NCBI GenBank assembly: GCA_023511915.1
Contig: JAIMAN010000021.1
Span: 1 to 38,399 of the forward strand
DNA: 38,399 bases
Origin: Armatimonadota bacterium
GTDB taxonomy: Bacteria > Armatimonadota > Fimbriimonadia > Fimbriimonadales > GBS-DC
Direction of reading: 5' to 3'
In this document: piece after piece, positions 1 to 8,564 of the stretch
Position numbering within the stretch: the stretch's first letter is position 1
Layout: each line of letters begins with the position of its first letter
Translations under genes and position numbers: made by a program
Notes under the pieces: model-generated
The model's input: only the letters and a program-made list of their open reading frames with translations
What the model was told of the DNA's origin: nothing
Databases searched by the model: none

Positions 1-844
1 GCGCGGTGGCGCGTTCCAGTTTCTCAAGGCTCGGCGCGGGGTCACCCGCCCAGACTGCGCCCAGCAGTCCAATTGTGCCTGCGTGCGCGTCCACGATGCC
101 GATGGCGACCTGCGTGCGGGTGGACAGCCCCAGCTCGCTGGCAGCCTGTGGTGTGAGGGTGCCCGCCGAGCTGCCCAGCGGCAGAATCGCCTCGCCCGCG
201 CGCCCGCGCTCCAGAATGCTCTCGATGCCCAAGTCCTGCAGCAGGCGCATGTCCCACCGCTTCTCGGCGGGCAGGTAAGTCCACTTGCAGCCCATCGTGC
301 ATTCGCCGCGCAGGTTGTTGCCCGTGCTGCGGTACACGAGGAAGTCGGCGAGGTCCAGGAACTTGCCCGAGCGCTCGAAGGTTTCGGGCATGTGGCGGCG
401 CAGCCACGCGAGTTTCGGCGGCTCCATTTCGGGCGAGAGCGCGCCCCCCGAATAGCGCAGCGCCTCGTAGCCGCCTGCGTTCGCCTGCTCGGTCTCGGCA
501 ATCGCGCGGTGATCCATCCACATGATGATGTTCCACTGCGGGTCGCCCGTGGGCGAGATGCTGATGGGCTGGGCGCTGGCGTCCAGCGCGACGAGCGAGC
601 AGGTCGCATCGTAGCCGATGCCCAGCACCATGTCGGGCTGGATGCGCGCCTCGTTGACCACCACACGCACGACGGTGCAGACCGCCCGCCAGATGTCCTC
701 CGACGACTGCTCGGCGTATTCGGGCAGTGGGCGGTGGATTTGGATGGGTTCCGTGGCGATTGCCAGCCGTTTGCCCGTCAGGTCAAACAGCCCCGCCCGC
801 GCACTCGCCGTGCCCACATCGACGCCAATCGTGTAGCCTGTCAT
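1..844 (-). CDS. FGGY-family pentulose kinase (C-terminal part outside window)
   Basis: The first 281 residues are present and the frame runs off the left edge. FGGY kinases are usually about 500-550 residues and phosphorylate carbohydrates in the cytoplasm. Visible marks are the N-terminal phosphate-1 loop GVDVGTASARAGLFD (residues 7-21), GYDATCSL near 77-84 and the WMDHRA motif near 106-111, which is typical of the D-ribulokinase / FGGY pentulose-kinase branch rather than glycerol kinase. The exact sugar cannot be fixed because the C-terminal half is missing. The ATG at 844 overlaps the TGA of the upstream hepT gene as ATGA, so translation is probably coupled to the toxin gene. No frame break was found when the first 120 or so codons were translated by hand. 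Confidence 0.85.
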   Translation of the reverse strand, partial: MTGYTIGVDVGTASARAGLFDLTGKRLAIATEPIQIHRPLPEYAEQSSEDIWRAVCTVVRVVVNEARIQPDMVLGIGYDATCSLVALDASAQPISISPTGDPQWNIIMWMDHRAIAETEQANAGGYEALRYSGGALSPEMEPPKLAWLRRHMPETFERSGKFLDLADFLVYRSTGNNLRGECTMGCKWTYLPAEKRWDMRLLQDLGIESILERGRAGEAILPLGSSAGTLTPQAASELGLSTRTQVAIGIVDAHAGTIGLLGAVWAGDPAPSLEKLERATA

Positions 845-1185
845 AGGGTGTCTTCCTCAGCCAAAATCTCCTCAAGACGCTCGATGAGGAGTGGCACATC
901 CTCCTCAATGGTTTTCCAGAGTGTGTCCAAGTTGACATCGTAATAAGCGTGTATGAGGCGGTTGCGCATCCCGATGATGTCTGCCCACGGCAGTAGCGGG
1001 TACTGCGCCCGAAATTCGGGGGTGAGGCGACTTGCTGCCTCACCGATAATCTCTACGCATCGGATAAGTGCGAAGGTAAGCATTTTGTCAGTTTCAAGGT
1101 ACTGTCGAGTTCGTCCGCTGGCGAAACTCAGTGCATCGCGAGCCGCTTCGAGCATGTGCTTCACTCGCACCCTGTCATCGTGCAT
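841..1185 (-). CDS. hepT: HepT-like HEPN ribonuclease toxin
   Basis: This 114-residue all-helical protein carries the HEPN catalytic motif RX4HXY as R74-NRLI-H79-A-Y81. In the characterised HepT/MntA pair this motif is the RNase active site, and its tyrosine is AMPylated by MntA, which switches the toxin off. Size and motif match the family (DUF86). It starts 11 nt inside the end of the upstream mntA gene, in the antitoxin-toxin order usual for this family, and overlaps the following kinase gene by 4 nt. Family membership is very likely. That it is an active toxin in this host is inferred. Confidence 0.9.
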   Translation of the reverse strand: MHDDRVRVKHMLEAARDALSFASGRTRQYLETDKMLTFALIRCVEIIGEAASRLTPEFRAQYPLLPWADIIGMRNRLIHAYYDVNLDTLWKTIEEDVPLLIERLEEILAEEDTL

Positions 1186-1495
1186 GGTATATCACCTTCG
1201 CGCTCGCCGCCACAGCATCTCGAAAGTAGCGGCTGAGGTCTTCTTTGGTGCGCAGGTCGATTTTGCGCCCGCCGAACAACGCCGACAGCTCGCGCTCCAG
1301 TCGCGCCATCTGGAGCAAGCTGGGCGTGTGTTCGGGTTCGAACTCCACCAGCAGGTCGATGTCGCTGTCGGGGCGGAAGTCGCTCCTCAGCGCGGAGCCG
1401 AACACCGCCAGACGGCGGATGTGATTCTGCTGGCAGAACTCCTGCAGCGGCACGGTCGGTATGGGTATGGGCAGTGCCTGCACGCTTCCCTCCAC
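1175..1495 (-). CDS. mntA: MntA-like minimal nucleotidyltransferase antitoxin
   Basis: This 106-residue protein has the DNA-polymerase-beta-like signature GSx10DxD: G33-S34, then D45 and D47 in a SDIDLLVEF stretch, with a further aspartate in the KIDL segment. It is a complete MNT domain. MntA proteins transfer AMP to a tyrosine of the partner HEPN toxin. The start is a GTG at 1495. A TAAAAT box lies only 5 nt upstream, so the message would be nearly leaderless and would carry mntA and hepT together. Confidence 0.9.
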   Translation of the reverse strand: MEGSVQALPIPIPTVPLQEFCQQNHIRRLAVFGSALRSDFRPDSDIDLLVEFEPEHTPSLLQMARLERELSALFGGRKIDLRTKEDLSRYFRDAVAASAKVIYHAR

Positions 1496-1500
1496 CTCCG

Positions 1501-1506
1501 ATTTTA
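1501..1506 (-). promoter_or_regulatory. Probable -10 box of mntA-hepT
   Basis: TAAAAT on the minus strand, 5 nt before the GTG start of mntA. It fits the leaderless pattern seen at several other genes here, but the spacing is the shortest of the set and no -35 box is evident. Confidence 0.4.
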
Positions 1507-1537
1507 CCCTACGCGCCGCGCCGAAATGGGCAATCGC

Positions 1538-3541
1538 TCATCGCCGATGGAGAAGCACTTCGGGCGGGGTGTCGTCCTTGCGCGGGAGCGGGCATGGCGC
1601 GAGGGAAAACACCAAACTCTTGTTGACCGAGAACGGCGTTGGGTCGCTGGGGTCGGGCAGATAGAACATCCACCAAGTGCCTGTGCGATAGAGTGCGAGT
1701 CGCTCCACCAGCGCGGCAGGGTCTTCGGAGAGGAACGATTCGCTGATTCCCAGCGCCGCACGCCACTGGCTGAGGATTTGCGTCAGTTGCGCCCGCGCGT
1801 TGGGAGGCAGCGTTGCCAGCGCGACGGTGAGCGGCTTCTGCTCGTCCGTGTACGCCCAGAGTTGGTTGCGCAGGGCGGGCGGCAACTGCTCCAGCACCAT
1901 GGTAATCAGCCACGCTTTGCCGAACTCACTGATAGTTGGATACACCTCGTGGTGGCTCAAACGCGTGACTTCTGGGGGATGAGCGTAGCCCGCTGCCAAT
2001 AGCCAGCGCGCCTGTTCGGGCGTGATGGCGCGGTAGAAGGCGCGCCAGTCGTCGTAGTCGCCTTTGGAGCGCAGCAGGTCGCGCAGGGCAGTTAGCGGCA
2101 GGTCGGGCACGCGCTGCACGAACGCTGCCCAGTGGCGCAGTACCCACACGGCCTCGTGCCGCTCCAGTAGGTAGGGAACATCGCTTCGCTCCAGCCACTC
2201 GGCAAGCGTCTTGCCTTGACCGCCGAACGGTTCAGGGTACACTTCGGCAACCAGTTCCGCCCCGCGCTTCTGCGCCCACTCGTAAAGCGCACGAGTCAGC
2301 GTGCGGGCGGAGCCTTCGAGCGGCGCGCGCATCAACGGGTCATCCAGCAGCTGCTTGTGTCGCTCATACGCCGCTTGATACGCCTGCGCGAGTTCAGGGT
2401 CGAACCGCTGGAAGGTTTTCTGGGCAGATTCTGGGGAAAGCGCCAGCGACTTGCTGAGTTTTGGAGAGTAGCTAAAGGTATTTTCCTCCGTGCGCTCCCG
2501 ATCGAGTGGCTGGATGTTCAAGTAGTAGTCATATCCGAGTTGACTCCAGCGCGCGGTTGCCAGCAGGCGCGTAGGCACGGGGTCGGTCGCGTTGAGGGGA
2601 ATCTGGTCGCCGTTCACATCGTTGCGCAGCCATGCCGCAAGTTCAGGGGGCAGGGCAAGGTCGTAGACGCGGGCGACAACGCCTTGCTCGATCGCTTCGA
2701 GGGCGCGCAGCGGCGGCTGCAAGCGCAGCAGCAGGGTATTCGCAGAGTAGGCGGAGAGATACCCTTCCGCAAACATCCCCAGAGAGAACAGCGCCTGCGC
2801 TTTCCGTTGGGCAGGCGACTCGGACTCGCTGCTACCCATCAGGAGTTGCCACTTTTCGTCTTTGCTTTGAGCGACCTGCTCTGCCCACTGCAGTTCCGCC
2901 GCCGAGAAGCCCAGTTCGGCAAGCGACTGCTCGGTCAGCGCAAGCTCGGCGTTATCGCTCCGCATGGCGTTTAGAAAACGCTGCTGCAGCCGTTTATGGG
3001 CGCGCCAGCTGCGCAGGGCGCTCTCCAAAGGCAACTCGCGCATCAGTTCCACGAGCTGCAACATCGCTTTGCGATGTTCTTCTGGGACGGCGAATTCTGG
3101 GTCTAACGCCTGCGCCATCTCCAGCGCTTTCTCTGGCGGGATGGTTTTGTCCAGGAAGATCTGCATCAGGCGTAGCTCGGTAAATGCTTCCTTATCGAGG
3201 TAGTTTGCGAGCCGTTCGCGCCGTTGGCGTTCCGAGCGCGCCACTTCGGGGTCACGCTCTACGATCCAGCGGTTCGCGGCGTCGCTGATTTTGCGGAAAC
3301 GCACATCCAACACCTTCTCCAGCAGTTCGCGCGTCTGTTGCCACGAGCGCGGCTTGAGGTGAATCAGCGCGAGCCGTTGACGCAAATCGCGGGCGCACTC
3401 GATGCGTCGTCCGTCTACCGACATCCGCTGGGCAATCTCGGCGAACGAGTAGAACTCCAGCGGGAACTCCACCTGTTGCGCCGTCGCGAGGCTTAGCGAC
3501 GCGGCGCACCAGCAGCCCAAAACAGTCCCCCACCGTCGCAT
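1538..3541 (-). CDS. Large secreted protein of unknown function (paralogue of 8936-10828)
   Basis: A 667-residue protein with an N-terminal signal peptide (MRRWGTVLGC...LATAQQ, about 22 residues) and no other clear membrane segment. Residues about 30-100 resemble a small secretin/TonB-like alpha/beta (STN-type) domain: a strand, a helix beginning WQQTRELLEKVL, then RWIVERDP. The rest is long, helical and rich in charged residues. The same order (signal peptide, STN-like start, helical body, WAAF-containing segment near 490-570, short beta C-terminus) recurs in the 630-residue gene at 8936-10828, so the two look like divergent paralogues. No catalytic motif was recognised. The start at 3541 is chosen because the signal peptide begins there; no good Shine-Dalgarno is seen. 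Confidence 0.75.
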   Translation of the reverse strand: MRRWGTVLGCWCAASLSLATAQQVEFPLEFYSFAEIAQRMSVDGRRIECARDLRQRLALIHLKPRSWQQTRELLEKVLDVRFRKISDAANRWIVERDPEVARSERQRRERLANYLDKEAFTELRLMQIFLDKTIPPEKALEMAQALDPEFAVPEEHRKAMLQLVELMRELPLESALRSWRAHKRLQQRFLNAMRSDNAELALTEQSLAELGFSAAELQWAEQVAQSKDEKWQLLMGSSESESPAQRKAQALFSLGMFAEGYLSAYSANTLLLRLQPPLRALEAIEQGVVARVYDLALPPELAAWLRNDVNGDQIPLNATDPVPTRLLATARWSQLGYDYYLNIQPLDRERTEENTFSYSPKLSKSLALSPESAQKTFQRFDPELAQAYQAAYERHKQLLDDPLMRAPLEGSARTLTRALYEWAQKRGAELVAEVYPEPFGGQGKTLAEWLERSDVPYLLERHEAVWVLRHWAAFVQRVPDLPLTALRDLLRSKGDYDDWRAFYRAITPEQARWLLAAGYAHPPEVTRLSHHEVYPTISEFGKAWLITMVLEQLPPALRNQLWAYTDEQKPLTVALATLPPNARAQLTQILSQWRAALGISESFLSEDPAALVERLALYRTGTWWMFYLPDPSDPTPFSVNKSLVFSLAPCPLPRKDDTPPEVLLHRR

Positions 3542-3592
3542 AGCAGGCGCAGGATTCGCCCCAGCGCGCGGGTTTCCTGCCGTGTGTATTGG

Positions 3593-4009
3593 CTATTCGC
3601 CGAGGATTTGCACATGCACGGTGCGCGTGCGCGGGCGGGTGTCGAAGTCGAGCAGGATAATCTGCTGCCACGCGCCCAGCGTCATGCGCCCGTTCACGAT
3701 AGGCACAGTGAGCGAGGGTCCCAGCAGCGAGGCGCGCAGGTGCGAGTGCCCGTTGTCGTCGTGCCAGCGCGCCTCGTGCGCATACGGCGCGTCGCGCGGA
3801 ATCAGCCGCTCCAGCAGCGACGCCATATCCTGCTTCAAGCCTGGTTCGTACTCGATGGTGGTAATCGCCGCGGTGGAGCCGACCACGAACACCGTCGCGA
3901 TGCCGTTCACGACGCCCGACTCCAGAATCGCCTGCTCGACGCTGCCAGTGATGTCGAGCATGTCGTCGTTGCCTTGCGTGGAAACCGTGAACCGCCCAGC
4001 GTAGACCAT
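3593..4009 (-). CDS. yjbQ: YjbQ / UPF0047 family protein
   Basis: A 138-residue protein with the family core near its C-terminus: the metal-site stretch DDNGHSHLRASLLGPSL, then NGRMTLGAWQQI, DFDTRPRTR and the terminal VQILGE. YjbQ proteins are single-domain and about 130-140 residues long; some have been reported to have a weak thiamine-phosphate-synthase side activity, but their main role is unclear. The frame is open further upstream, but the ATG at 4009 gives the normal family length and has TACACT 9 nt before it. The gene lies 32 nt downstream of the PhoD-like gene on the same strand. Confidence 0.92.
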   Translation of the reverse strand: MVYAGRFTVSTQGNDDMLDITGSVEQAILESGVVNGIATVFVVGSTAAITTIEYEPGLKQDMASLLERLIPRDAPYAHEARWHDDNGHSHLRASLLGPSLTVPIVNGRMTLGAWQQIILLDFDTRPRTRTVHVQILGE

Positions 4010-4018
4010 CCCGCTAAT

Positions 4019-4024
4019 AGTGTA
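4019..4024 (-). promoter_or_regulatory. Probable -10 box of yjbQ
   Basis: TACACT on the minus strand, 9 nt before the yjbQ ATG, with no Shine-Dalgarno between them. It lies in the 32-nt gap behind the phosphatase gene, so yjbQ could be transcribed separately. Confidence 0.4.
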
Positions 4025-4041
4025 CCTGTTGGGCGGTTGCC

Positions 4042-5397
4042 TTAGTTCTGCCAGCATAGCTCGCTTTCGGTGATCGTGTGTTCGAACAATGGCTTGCCGT
4101 CTTTGTCGCACAGGCTCAGCACGAGTTTGCGCTCGCCGCGTTTGCCCAGCACGCGGATTAGCCCGAAGTGTCGCTTGCCGCGCATCCAAGTGCCAGGCAC
4201 GCGCGCGGGGTTGTTCGCCTCGTCGGGATGCCCGTTCGCGGGTCCCGCCGTCAGCGGGCTGGCGGTCAGCTCGTAGAACGGGTAGCACCCCTCGCGCTGC
4301 ACCTTCAGCAGTTCGCCGAAGTGCCGATCGCCCGACAGGAACACCACGCCCGTGATGCGCTCCCGCGCAATAAACTCGAACAGCTCCTGCTGCTCGGTTG
4401 GGAACAGCCCGAAGCCCTCGAAGTAGACCATCGGGTTAATCATCTGCCCGCCGCAAGCGATAATCTTGAAGGTCGCATTCGACGACTTGAGCGCGTTTTT
4501 GAGCCACTCCAGTTGCGCCTTGCCGAGCATGCGCTTGTCAGGCGAGGGCGGCAGGTTGTTGGGCGAGCGGTAGGTGCGGTTGTCCAGCATGAAAAACTCC
4601 ACATCGCCCCACTCGAAGCGGTAGAAGCACCCAGGCGCGTCGGGCAGCCCGTAGCGCACCTGCGGGAAGTAGTCGGCAAACACGCGCAGCGCGGCGTCCT
4701 TGAGGCGGAAACTGCTGTCGGAGTTGTTGGGACCGTAGTCATGGTCGTCCCAAATGGCGTAGTGATGCGTGCTTGCCAGCAGCGGCTGCAGCTCGGGCTG
4801 CTGGCGACTCAGCCGCCACCGCCGACGCATCGCCGACTCGGTCAGCCAGTCAGGCTCCACATAGTAGACATTATCCCCCAGCCAAAACATCAGGTCAGGG
4901 CGCAGGCGGTGCATCGTCTGGAAAATCTCGAACTCGCCGCCGTAGGGGTTGCCCGGACGGTCTACCACAGGGTCGTTGAAGTAGGCGCAGGAGCCGAACA
5001 CAATGGTAAACTCTGGCGGGTCGGTACGCCAGCGCCAGTGCGGCTGCGTCTGGAACACCAACGGATAGTCGCGCTTGACATACTCGCCGTTGAGGTACAG
5101 CTCGTACTCGAACCGCGTCCCGAACGGCAGGTCGGTCAGCCGAAAAAGCGCGATGTGGTCGCCTGCTTTCGTGGTGCGGACAGGGTCGGTCAGGCGACTG
5201 GTTTCGGGCTTGCCCTGCTGCCAATAGCGAATCTGCACGGTCGCCTCCTGCGAGGTTTGCACCCAAATCGCGACTTCGGTCATCTCCGCGTAGCCGAGCA
5301 TGGGGCCTGAACTCAGCAGGGGGTGGGATTGCGAGAGCGCGAAACTCCAAAGCGCACACCAGATACCGAAAAGAGCCACAAAACGCCGCACAGCCAT
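4042..5397 (-). CDS. PhoD-like alkaline phosphatase / phosphodiesterase, exported
   Basis: A 451-residue protein with a signal peptide of about 22 residues. A fibronectin-like N-terminal region (about 25-120) is followed by a metallophosphatase domain carrying FGSCAYFND (134-142), FWLGDNVYY (171-179), WDDHDYGPN (216-224), FFMLDNRTYR and SGDRHFGELL (about 355-364). These are the metal-binding blocks of the PhoD family, whose members hydrolyse phosphate mono- and diesters outside the cytoplasm. The signal peptide lacks an obvious twin-arginine motif, unlike classical PhoD. A TATAAT lies 7 nt before the ATG. Confidence 0.9.
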   Translation of the reverse strand: MAVRRFVALFGIWCALWSFALSQSHPLLSSGPMLGYAEMTEVAIWVQTSQEATVQIRYWQQGKPETSRLTDPVRTTKAGDHIALFRLTDLPFGTRFEYELYLNGEYVKRDYPLVFQTQPHWRWRTDPPEFTIVFGSCAYFNDPVVDRPGNPYGGEFEIFQTMHRLRPDLMFWLGDNVYYVEPDWLTESAMRRRWRLSRQQPELQPLLASTHHYAIWDDHDYGPNNSDSSFRLKDAALRVFADYFPQVRYGLPDAPGCFYRFEWGDVEFFMLDNRTYRSPNNLPPSPDKRMLGKAQLEWLKNALKSSNATFKIIACGGQMINPMVYFEGFGLFPTEQQELFEFIARERITGVVFLSGDRHFGELLKVQREGCYPFYELTASPLTAGPANGHPDEANNPARVPGTWMRGKRHFGLIRVLGKRGERKLVLSLCDKDGKPLFEHTITESELCWQN

Positions 5398-5404
5398 GCC
5401 CAGA

Positions 5405-5410
5405 ATTATA
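5405..5410 (-). promoter_or_regulatory. -10 box, leaderless-type, of the PhoD-like gene
   Basis: A perfect TATAAT on the minus strand ends 7 nt before the ATG at 5397, with no Shine-Dalgarno in between. The predicted transcript would begin at or next to the start codon. Confidence 0.6.
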
Positions 5411-5474
5411 GCCTTGCGAGGTTAAAAAGCGGTTAAGTTGCACAGTGTGGGGCTTTCCGAAGGTAAGCGCGGGG

Positions 5475-5480
5475 TACACT
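5475..5480 (+). promoter_or_regulatory. Probable -10 box of the YprB-like gene
   Basis: TACACT 9 nt before the GTG at 5490, without a Shine-Dalgarno sequence; leaderless-type spacing. It diverges from the promoter at 5405-5410. Confidence 0.45.
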
Positions 5481-5489
5481 TAACCCACT

Positions 5490-6239
5490 GTGTTGACGCG
5501 CACCTACATTCACATTCCGGGCATCACCGAGTCGGTGGAACGCGAACTGTGGCTGCAGGGAGCGGAAGACTGGTACGCCCTTGTGGAGAACCCACGGCGG
5601 TGGCGCATCAGCGAGCCGTACCTGAGCGCCGTGCTGCAGGGCGCGGCGACCTCCATCGACGCGCTCGAAGAAGGCGACCACGCCTACTTCGCCACGCGAC
5701 TGCCCGTCAAGGAACACTGGCGCGCCTACGAAGAGTTCCGACTCAACGCCGCCTACCTCGACATCGAGACCGACGGCACAACGCAGATTACCGTTATCGG
5801 CGTCTACGACGGCGAGGAGGTCTATCAATTCGTGCTGGGCGACAACCTCGACGAGTTCCCCGACTTCATCGCGGAGTTTTCGATGCTGGTGACCTTCGGC
5901 GGGCTGAACTTCGATGTGCCGATGCTGTACCGCAACTTCCCGAAGCTGGCGCTGGATCAGCTGCACTTGGATCTGTGTCCGACGCTGCGTCGGCTGGGAC
6001 TGCGCGGCGGGCTGAAGCGCATCGAGCAGCAACTGGGGCTGCTGCGCGACCCCGACTTGGACGGGCTGAGCGGGCGCGAGGCGGTGCAACTCTGGCAAGC
6101 GTACCGACTGGGACACGAGACCGCGCTGGAGACCCTGCTGCGCTACAACCGCGAGGACATCGTGAACCTCAAGCCGCTGGCGGGACTGGCGTACAAACGC
6201 CTGCGCGAACGCACCACCGCGCTGCGCCCGATACGCTAA
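5490..6239 (+). CDS. YprB-like RNase H-fold 3'-5' exonuclease
   Basis: A 249-residue protein with the DEDD exonuclease pattern: D91 and E93 in AAYLDIETDG, D142 in GGLNFDVPML, and D223 in YNREDIVNL. The C-terminal arrangement (LCPTLRRLGL, GGLKRIEQQLG, YNREDIVNL) is typical of the YprB / predicted ribonuclease-H-like family. The first 80 residues are a family-specific extension with no nuclease motif. The GTG at 5490 is used because it lies just behind a TACACT box; the TTG immediately after it is an alternative. The substrate is unknown. Confidence 0.85.
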   Translation: MLTRTYIHIPGITESVERELWLQGAEDWYALVENPRRWRISEPYLSAVLQGAATSIDALEEGDHAYFATRLPVKEHWRAYEEFRLNAAYLDIETDGTTQITVIGVYDGEEVYQFVLGDNLDEFPDFIAEFSMLVTFGGLNFDVPMLYRNFPKLALDQLHLDLCPTLRRLGLRGGLKRIEQQLGLLRDPDLDGLSGREAVQLWQAYRLGHETALETLLRYNREDIVNLKPLAGLAYKRLRERTTALRPIR

Positions 6240-6247
6240 CGGGAACC

Positions 6248-6274
6248 TTGCCCGCGCGAAATTCGTAGTATAAT
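6248..6274 (+). promoter_or_regulatory. Promoter of the prkA transcription unit
   Basis: A perfect TATAAT at 6269-6274 with a weak TTGCCC at 6248-6253 (15-nt spacer). This gives a start near 6281, about 295 nt upstream of the prkA ATG, in contrast to the near-leaderless genes around it. Confidence 0.55.
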
Positions 6275-6280
6275 AGCATG

Positions 6281-6576
6281 GCAGGTGAACGCCTGCCGCA
6301 TCGGGCAGTACTCTTTCAGAGCTGGCGTTTCGGGAGCGTCGCCTCAAGCGCATCCGCCGAAGTATGCGAGGTTTACACGGCGCGTATGGAATACTTCCCT
6401 CAAGGGTCAGAAACCCCTGCGATTTCAATCGCGTCTAACCGATAATAGACCTATGGCGTCGTAGGAGCGACCCTATATCCTTTAGGCATGGGGTGACCAT
6501 GATGAGGCAAACCGAACGCCCGTCGCGGGAACACGCGACCCGACTGCCCGTGGAGCGCACAAGGGGGTCTACGAAT
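6281..6576 (+). promoter_or_regulatory. Long structured 5' leader of prkA (possible cis-regulatory RNA)
   Basis: This stretch of about 300 nt holds no convincing gene. It contains several short inverted repeats in series: GGCAGG/CCTGCC at about 6280-6298, GAAGTAT/ATACTTC pairing 6359-6365 with 6391-6397, GGGT/ACCC around 6404-6416, GCGAT/ATCGC around 6419-6432 and GTCG/CGAC around 6458-6471. It starts just behind a TATAAT box and ends at AAGGGGG before the prkA ATG. It matches no riboswitch, tmRNA, 6S or SRP RNA consensus that I could recognise. It may be a cis-acting leader or a separate small RNA. Confidence 0.4.
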
Positions 6577-8508
6577 ATGAGCGCATCCGATTTCTTGCGC
6601 CAGATTGAAGAACAGCGACGGCTGGAAAAACAGATTATCTGGGAAGGCACTTTTCGGGACTATCTGGAGATTGTGCAGCAGAACCCGAAGGTGGCGAACC
6701 TCGCGCACGCGCGCGTGTACGACATGATCATCAGCGCGGGCGTCGAGGAGCGCGGCGACGGTCAACCGCGCGAATACAAATTCTTCACCTCCGAGCTGTT
6801 TGGCATGGAGCGCACGCTGCAACAGCTGGTGGAGGAATACTTCGCGCCCGCCGCCAAGCGGCTCGATGTGCGCAAGCGCATCCTGCTGCTGGTCGGTCCG
6901 GTGGGCGGGGGCAAGTCGACGCTGGTGACGATGCTCAAACGCGGGCTGGAGCGCTACTCGCGCACCGACGAGGGCGCGGTCTACGCCATCAAGGACTGTC
7001 CCATGCACGAAGAGCCGCTGCACCTCGTGCCCGAAGAGCTGCGCGCCGACTTCAAACGCCAGTTCGGCGTGCATATCGAGGGTGACCTGTGCCCCGTGTG
7101 CCAGTGGAAACTGCGCCACGAGTGGGGCGAGAACATCCAAGATGTGCCCGTCGTGCGCATCAAGTTCTCCGAACGCGAGCGCACAGGCATCGGCACCTTC
7201 AAGCCCTCCGACCCCAAATCGCAGGATGTGTCCGAACTCACAGGCAGCGTGAACCTGAACCTGCTCACCCAAATCGGCGTCGAGTCCGACCCGCGCGTCT
7301 ACAACTTCGACGGCGAACTCAACAAAGCCAACCGCGGCATCATGGAGTTCATCGAGATGCTCAAGGCGGACAAGCGGTTCCTCTATGAGCTGAACACCGT
7401 CGCGGGCGAGCAGATGATCAAAATCGGGCGGTTCGCGCTCATCTACACCGATGTCGTCGTGATCGCCCACACCAACGAGTACGAATACAACGCCTACTTC
7501 TCCAACAAGGAGAACGAGGCGATGATCGACCGTATGTTCGTGGTCAAAGTGCCCTACAACCTGCAGGTCTCGCAGGAGGTGCGCATCTACGAAAAGCTCA
7601 TCCAGCAGTCGCAGTGGAGCGACGAGACGCAGGACCTGTCGAAGGTGCATATCGCGCCGCATTCGCTGCGCGTGGCGGCGATGTTCGCCGTGCTGAGCCG
7701 CCTCAAGCCGCCCAAAAAGAGCGGCATGTCGCTGATGACCAAAATGAAGCTCTACGACGGCGAGCGGCAGGTCGGCGACTGGGATCAGCGCCATGTCAAG
7801 GAGCTGCGCGAGGAGTACCCCGACGAGGGTCTCAACGGCGTCTCGCCGCGCTTCATTCTGAACCGTCTCTCGGCGGCGATGGTGCGCGGCGACAAGCCCT
7901 ACATCACGCCCATCGATGTGCTGCGCTCCATCCGCGACGGACTCGCCGAATACACCAGCAACGACGAAGAGCGCAAGAAACTGCTGACCCTGCTCGACGA
8001 TGTGCGCAAGGAGTACGACGAGCAAATCAAGAAGGAGGTGCAACGCTTCTTCGTCTACAGCTACGAGGAAGCCGCGCACACCCTGCTGGAGAACTACCTC
8101 GACAATGTGGATGCCTTCTGCAACAAGACCAAAGTGCGCGACCCGATCACCAACGAAGAGGTTGACCCCGACGAGAAGCTGATGCGCAGCATCGAAGAGC
8201 AAATCGGCGTCTCGGAGAACGCCAAGCGCGAGTTCCGCGAAGGGATTATGCGCTCGGTGGCGTCGCTGGCGCGGCGCGGTGTGCGCTTCGAAATCGGCAG
8301 CGACGAACGCCTGCGCGAAGCGATTGAGCGCAAGCTGTTCGCCGACCTCAAGGATGTGGTCAAAATCACCACCTCCGCGCGCACGCCCGACCCCGAGCAG
8401 CTGCGCAAAATCAACGATGTCATCGACCGCATGGTCGCGCACGGCGGCTACACGCCCGAAAGCGCGAACGAAATCCTGCGCTATGTCGGCGCGCTGCTGA
8501 ACCGCTAA
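6577..8508 (+). CDS. prkA: PrkA-family serine protein kinase / AAA+ protein
   Basis: A 643-residue protein, the same size as E. coli YeaG/PrkA. The N-terminal AAA-type region has the Walker A loop GPVGGGKST (about 107-115), followed by the cysteine-containing CPVCQW segment (about 200-205), and the C-terminal kinase-like part includes RGDKPYITPIDVLRSIRDGL. PrkA proteins act in stress, stationary-phase or sporulation responses in the cytoplasm. The frame is open 28 codons further upstream, but the ATG at 6577 is preferred because AAGGGGG lies 9 nt before it and the residues before it lack family character. The usual neighbours YeaH (DUF444) and SpoVR are absent nearby. Confidence 0.95.
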   Translation: MSASDFLRQIEEQRRLEKQIIWEGTFRDYLEIVQQNPKVANLAHARVYDMIISAGVEERGDGQPREYKFFTSELFGMERTLQQLVEEYFAPAAKRLDVRKRILLLVGPVGGGKSTLVTMLKRGLERYSRTDEGAVYAIKDCPMHEEPLHLVPEELRADFKRQFGVHIEGDLCPVCQWKLRHEWGENIQDVPVVRIKFSERERTGIGTFKPSDPKSQDVSELTGSVNLNLLTQIGVESDPRVYNFDGELNKANRGIMEFIEMLKADKRFLYELNTVAGEQMIKIGRFALIYTDVVVIAHTNEYEYNAYFSNKENEAMIDRMFVVKVPYNLQVSQEVRIYEKLIQQSQWSDETQDLSKVHIAPHSLRVAAMFAVLSRLKPPKKSGMSLMTKMKLYDGERQVGDWDQRHVKELREEYPDEGLNGVSPRFILNRLSAAMVRGDKPYITPIDVLRSIRDGLAEYTSNDEERKKLLTLLDDVRKEYDEQIKKEVQRFFVYSYEEAAHTLLENYLDNVDAFCNKTKVRDPITNEEVDPDEKLMRSIEEQIGVSENAKREFREGIMRSVASLARRGVRFEIGSDERLREAIERKLFADLKDVVKITTSARTPDPEQLRKINDVIDRMVAHGGYTPESANEILRYVGALLNR

Positions 8509-8515
8509 CGCTTCA

Positions 8516-8544
8516 GGCGCGGCGGCGAACCAAGCTGCCGCGCC
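8516..8544 (+). terminator. Hairpin terminator after prkA
   Basis: An 11-bp GC-rich stem with one G-U pair (8516-8526 with 8534-8544) and a 7-nt GAACCAA loop, starting 8 nt after the prkA stop. The T-tract is poor (GTGTTAT), so termination may be only partial. Confidence 0.5.
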
Positions 8545-8564
8545 GTGTTATACCAACTGCATGT

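Noticed and set aside
1325-1360. A GGTTCGAACTCC string resembling a tRNA T-arm
   Set aside because: It lies inside mntA coding for EFEPEH, and no acceptor or anticodon arms fit around it.
6281-6480. Leader of prkA considered as tmRNA, 6S RNA or SRP RNA
   Set aside because: No tag frame or CCA end, no GGAAG SRP tetraloop region, and no long 6S-like rod with a central bubble could be drawn.
6451-8442. A 663-codon open frame antisense to prkA
   Set aside because: Its translation is a low-complexity mirror of the GC-rich prkA codons with no domain, and prkA on the other strand is unmistakable.
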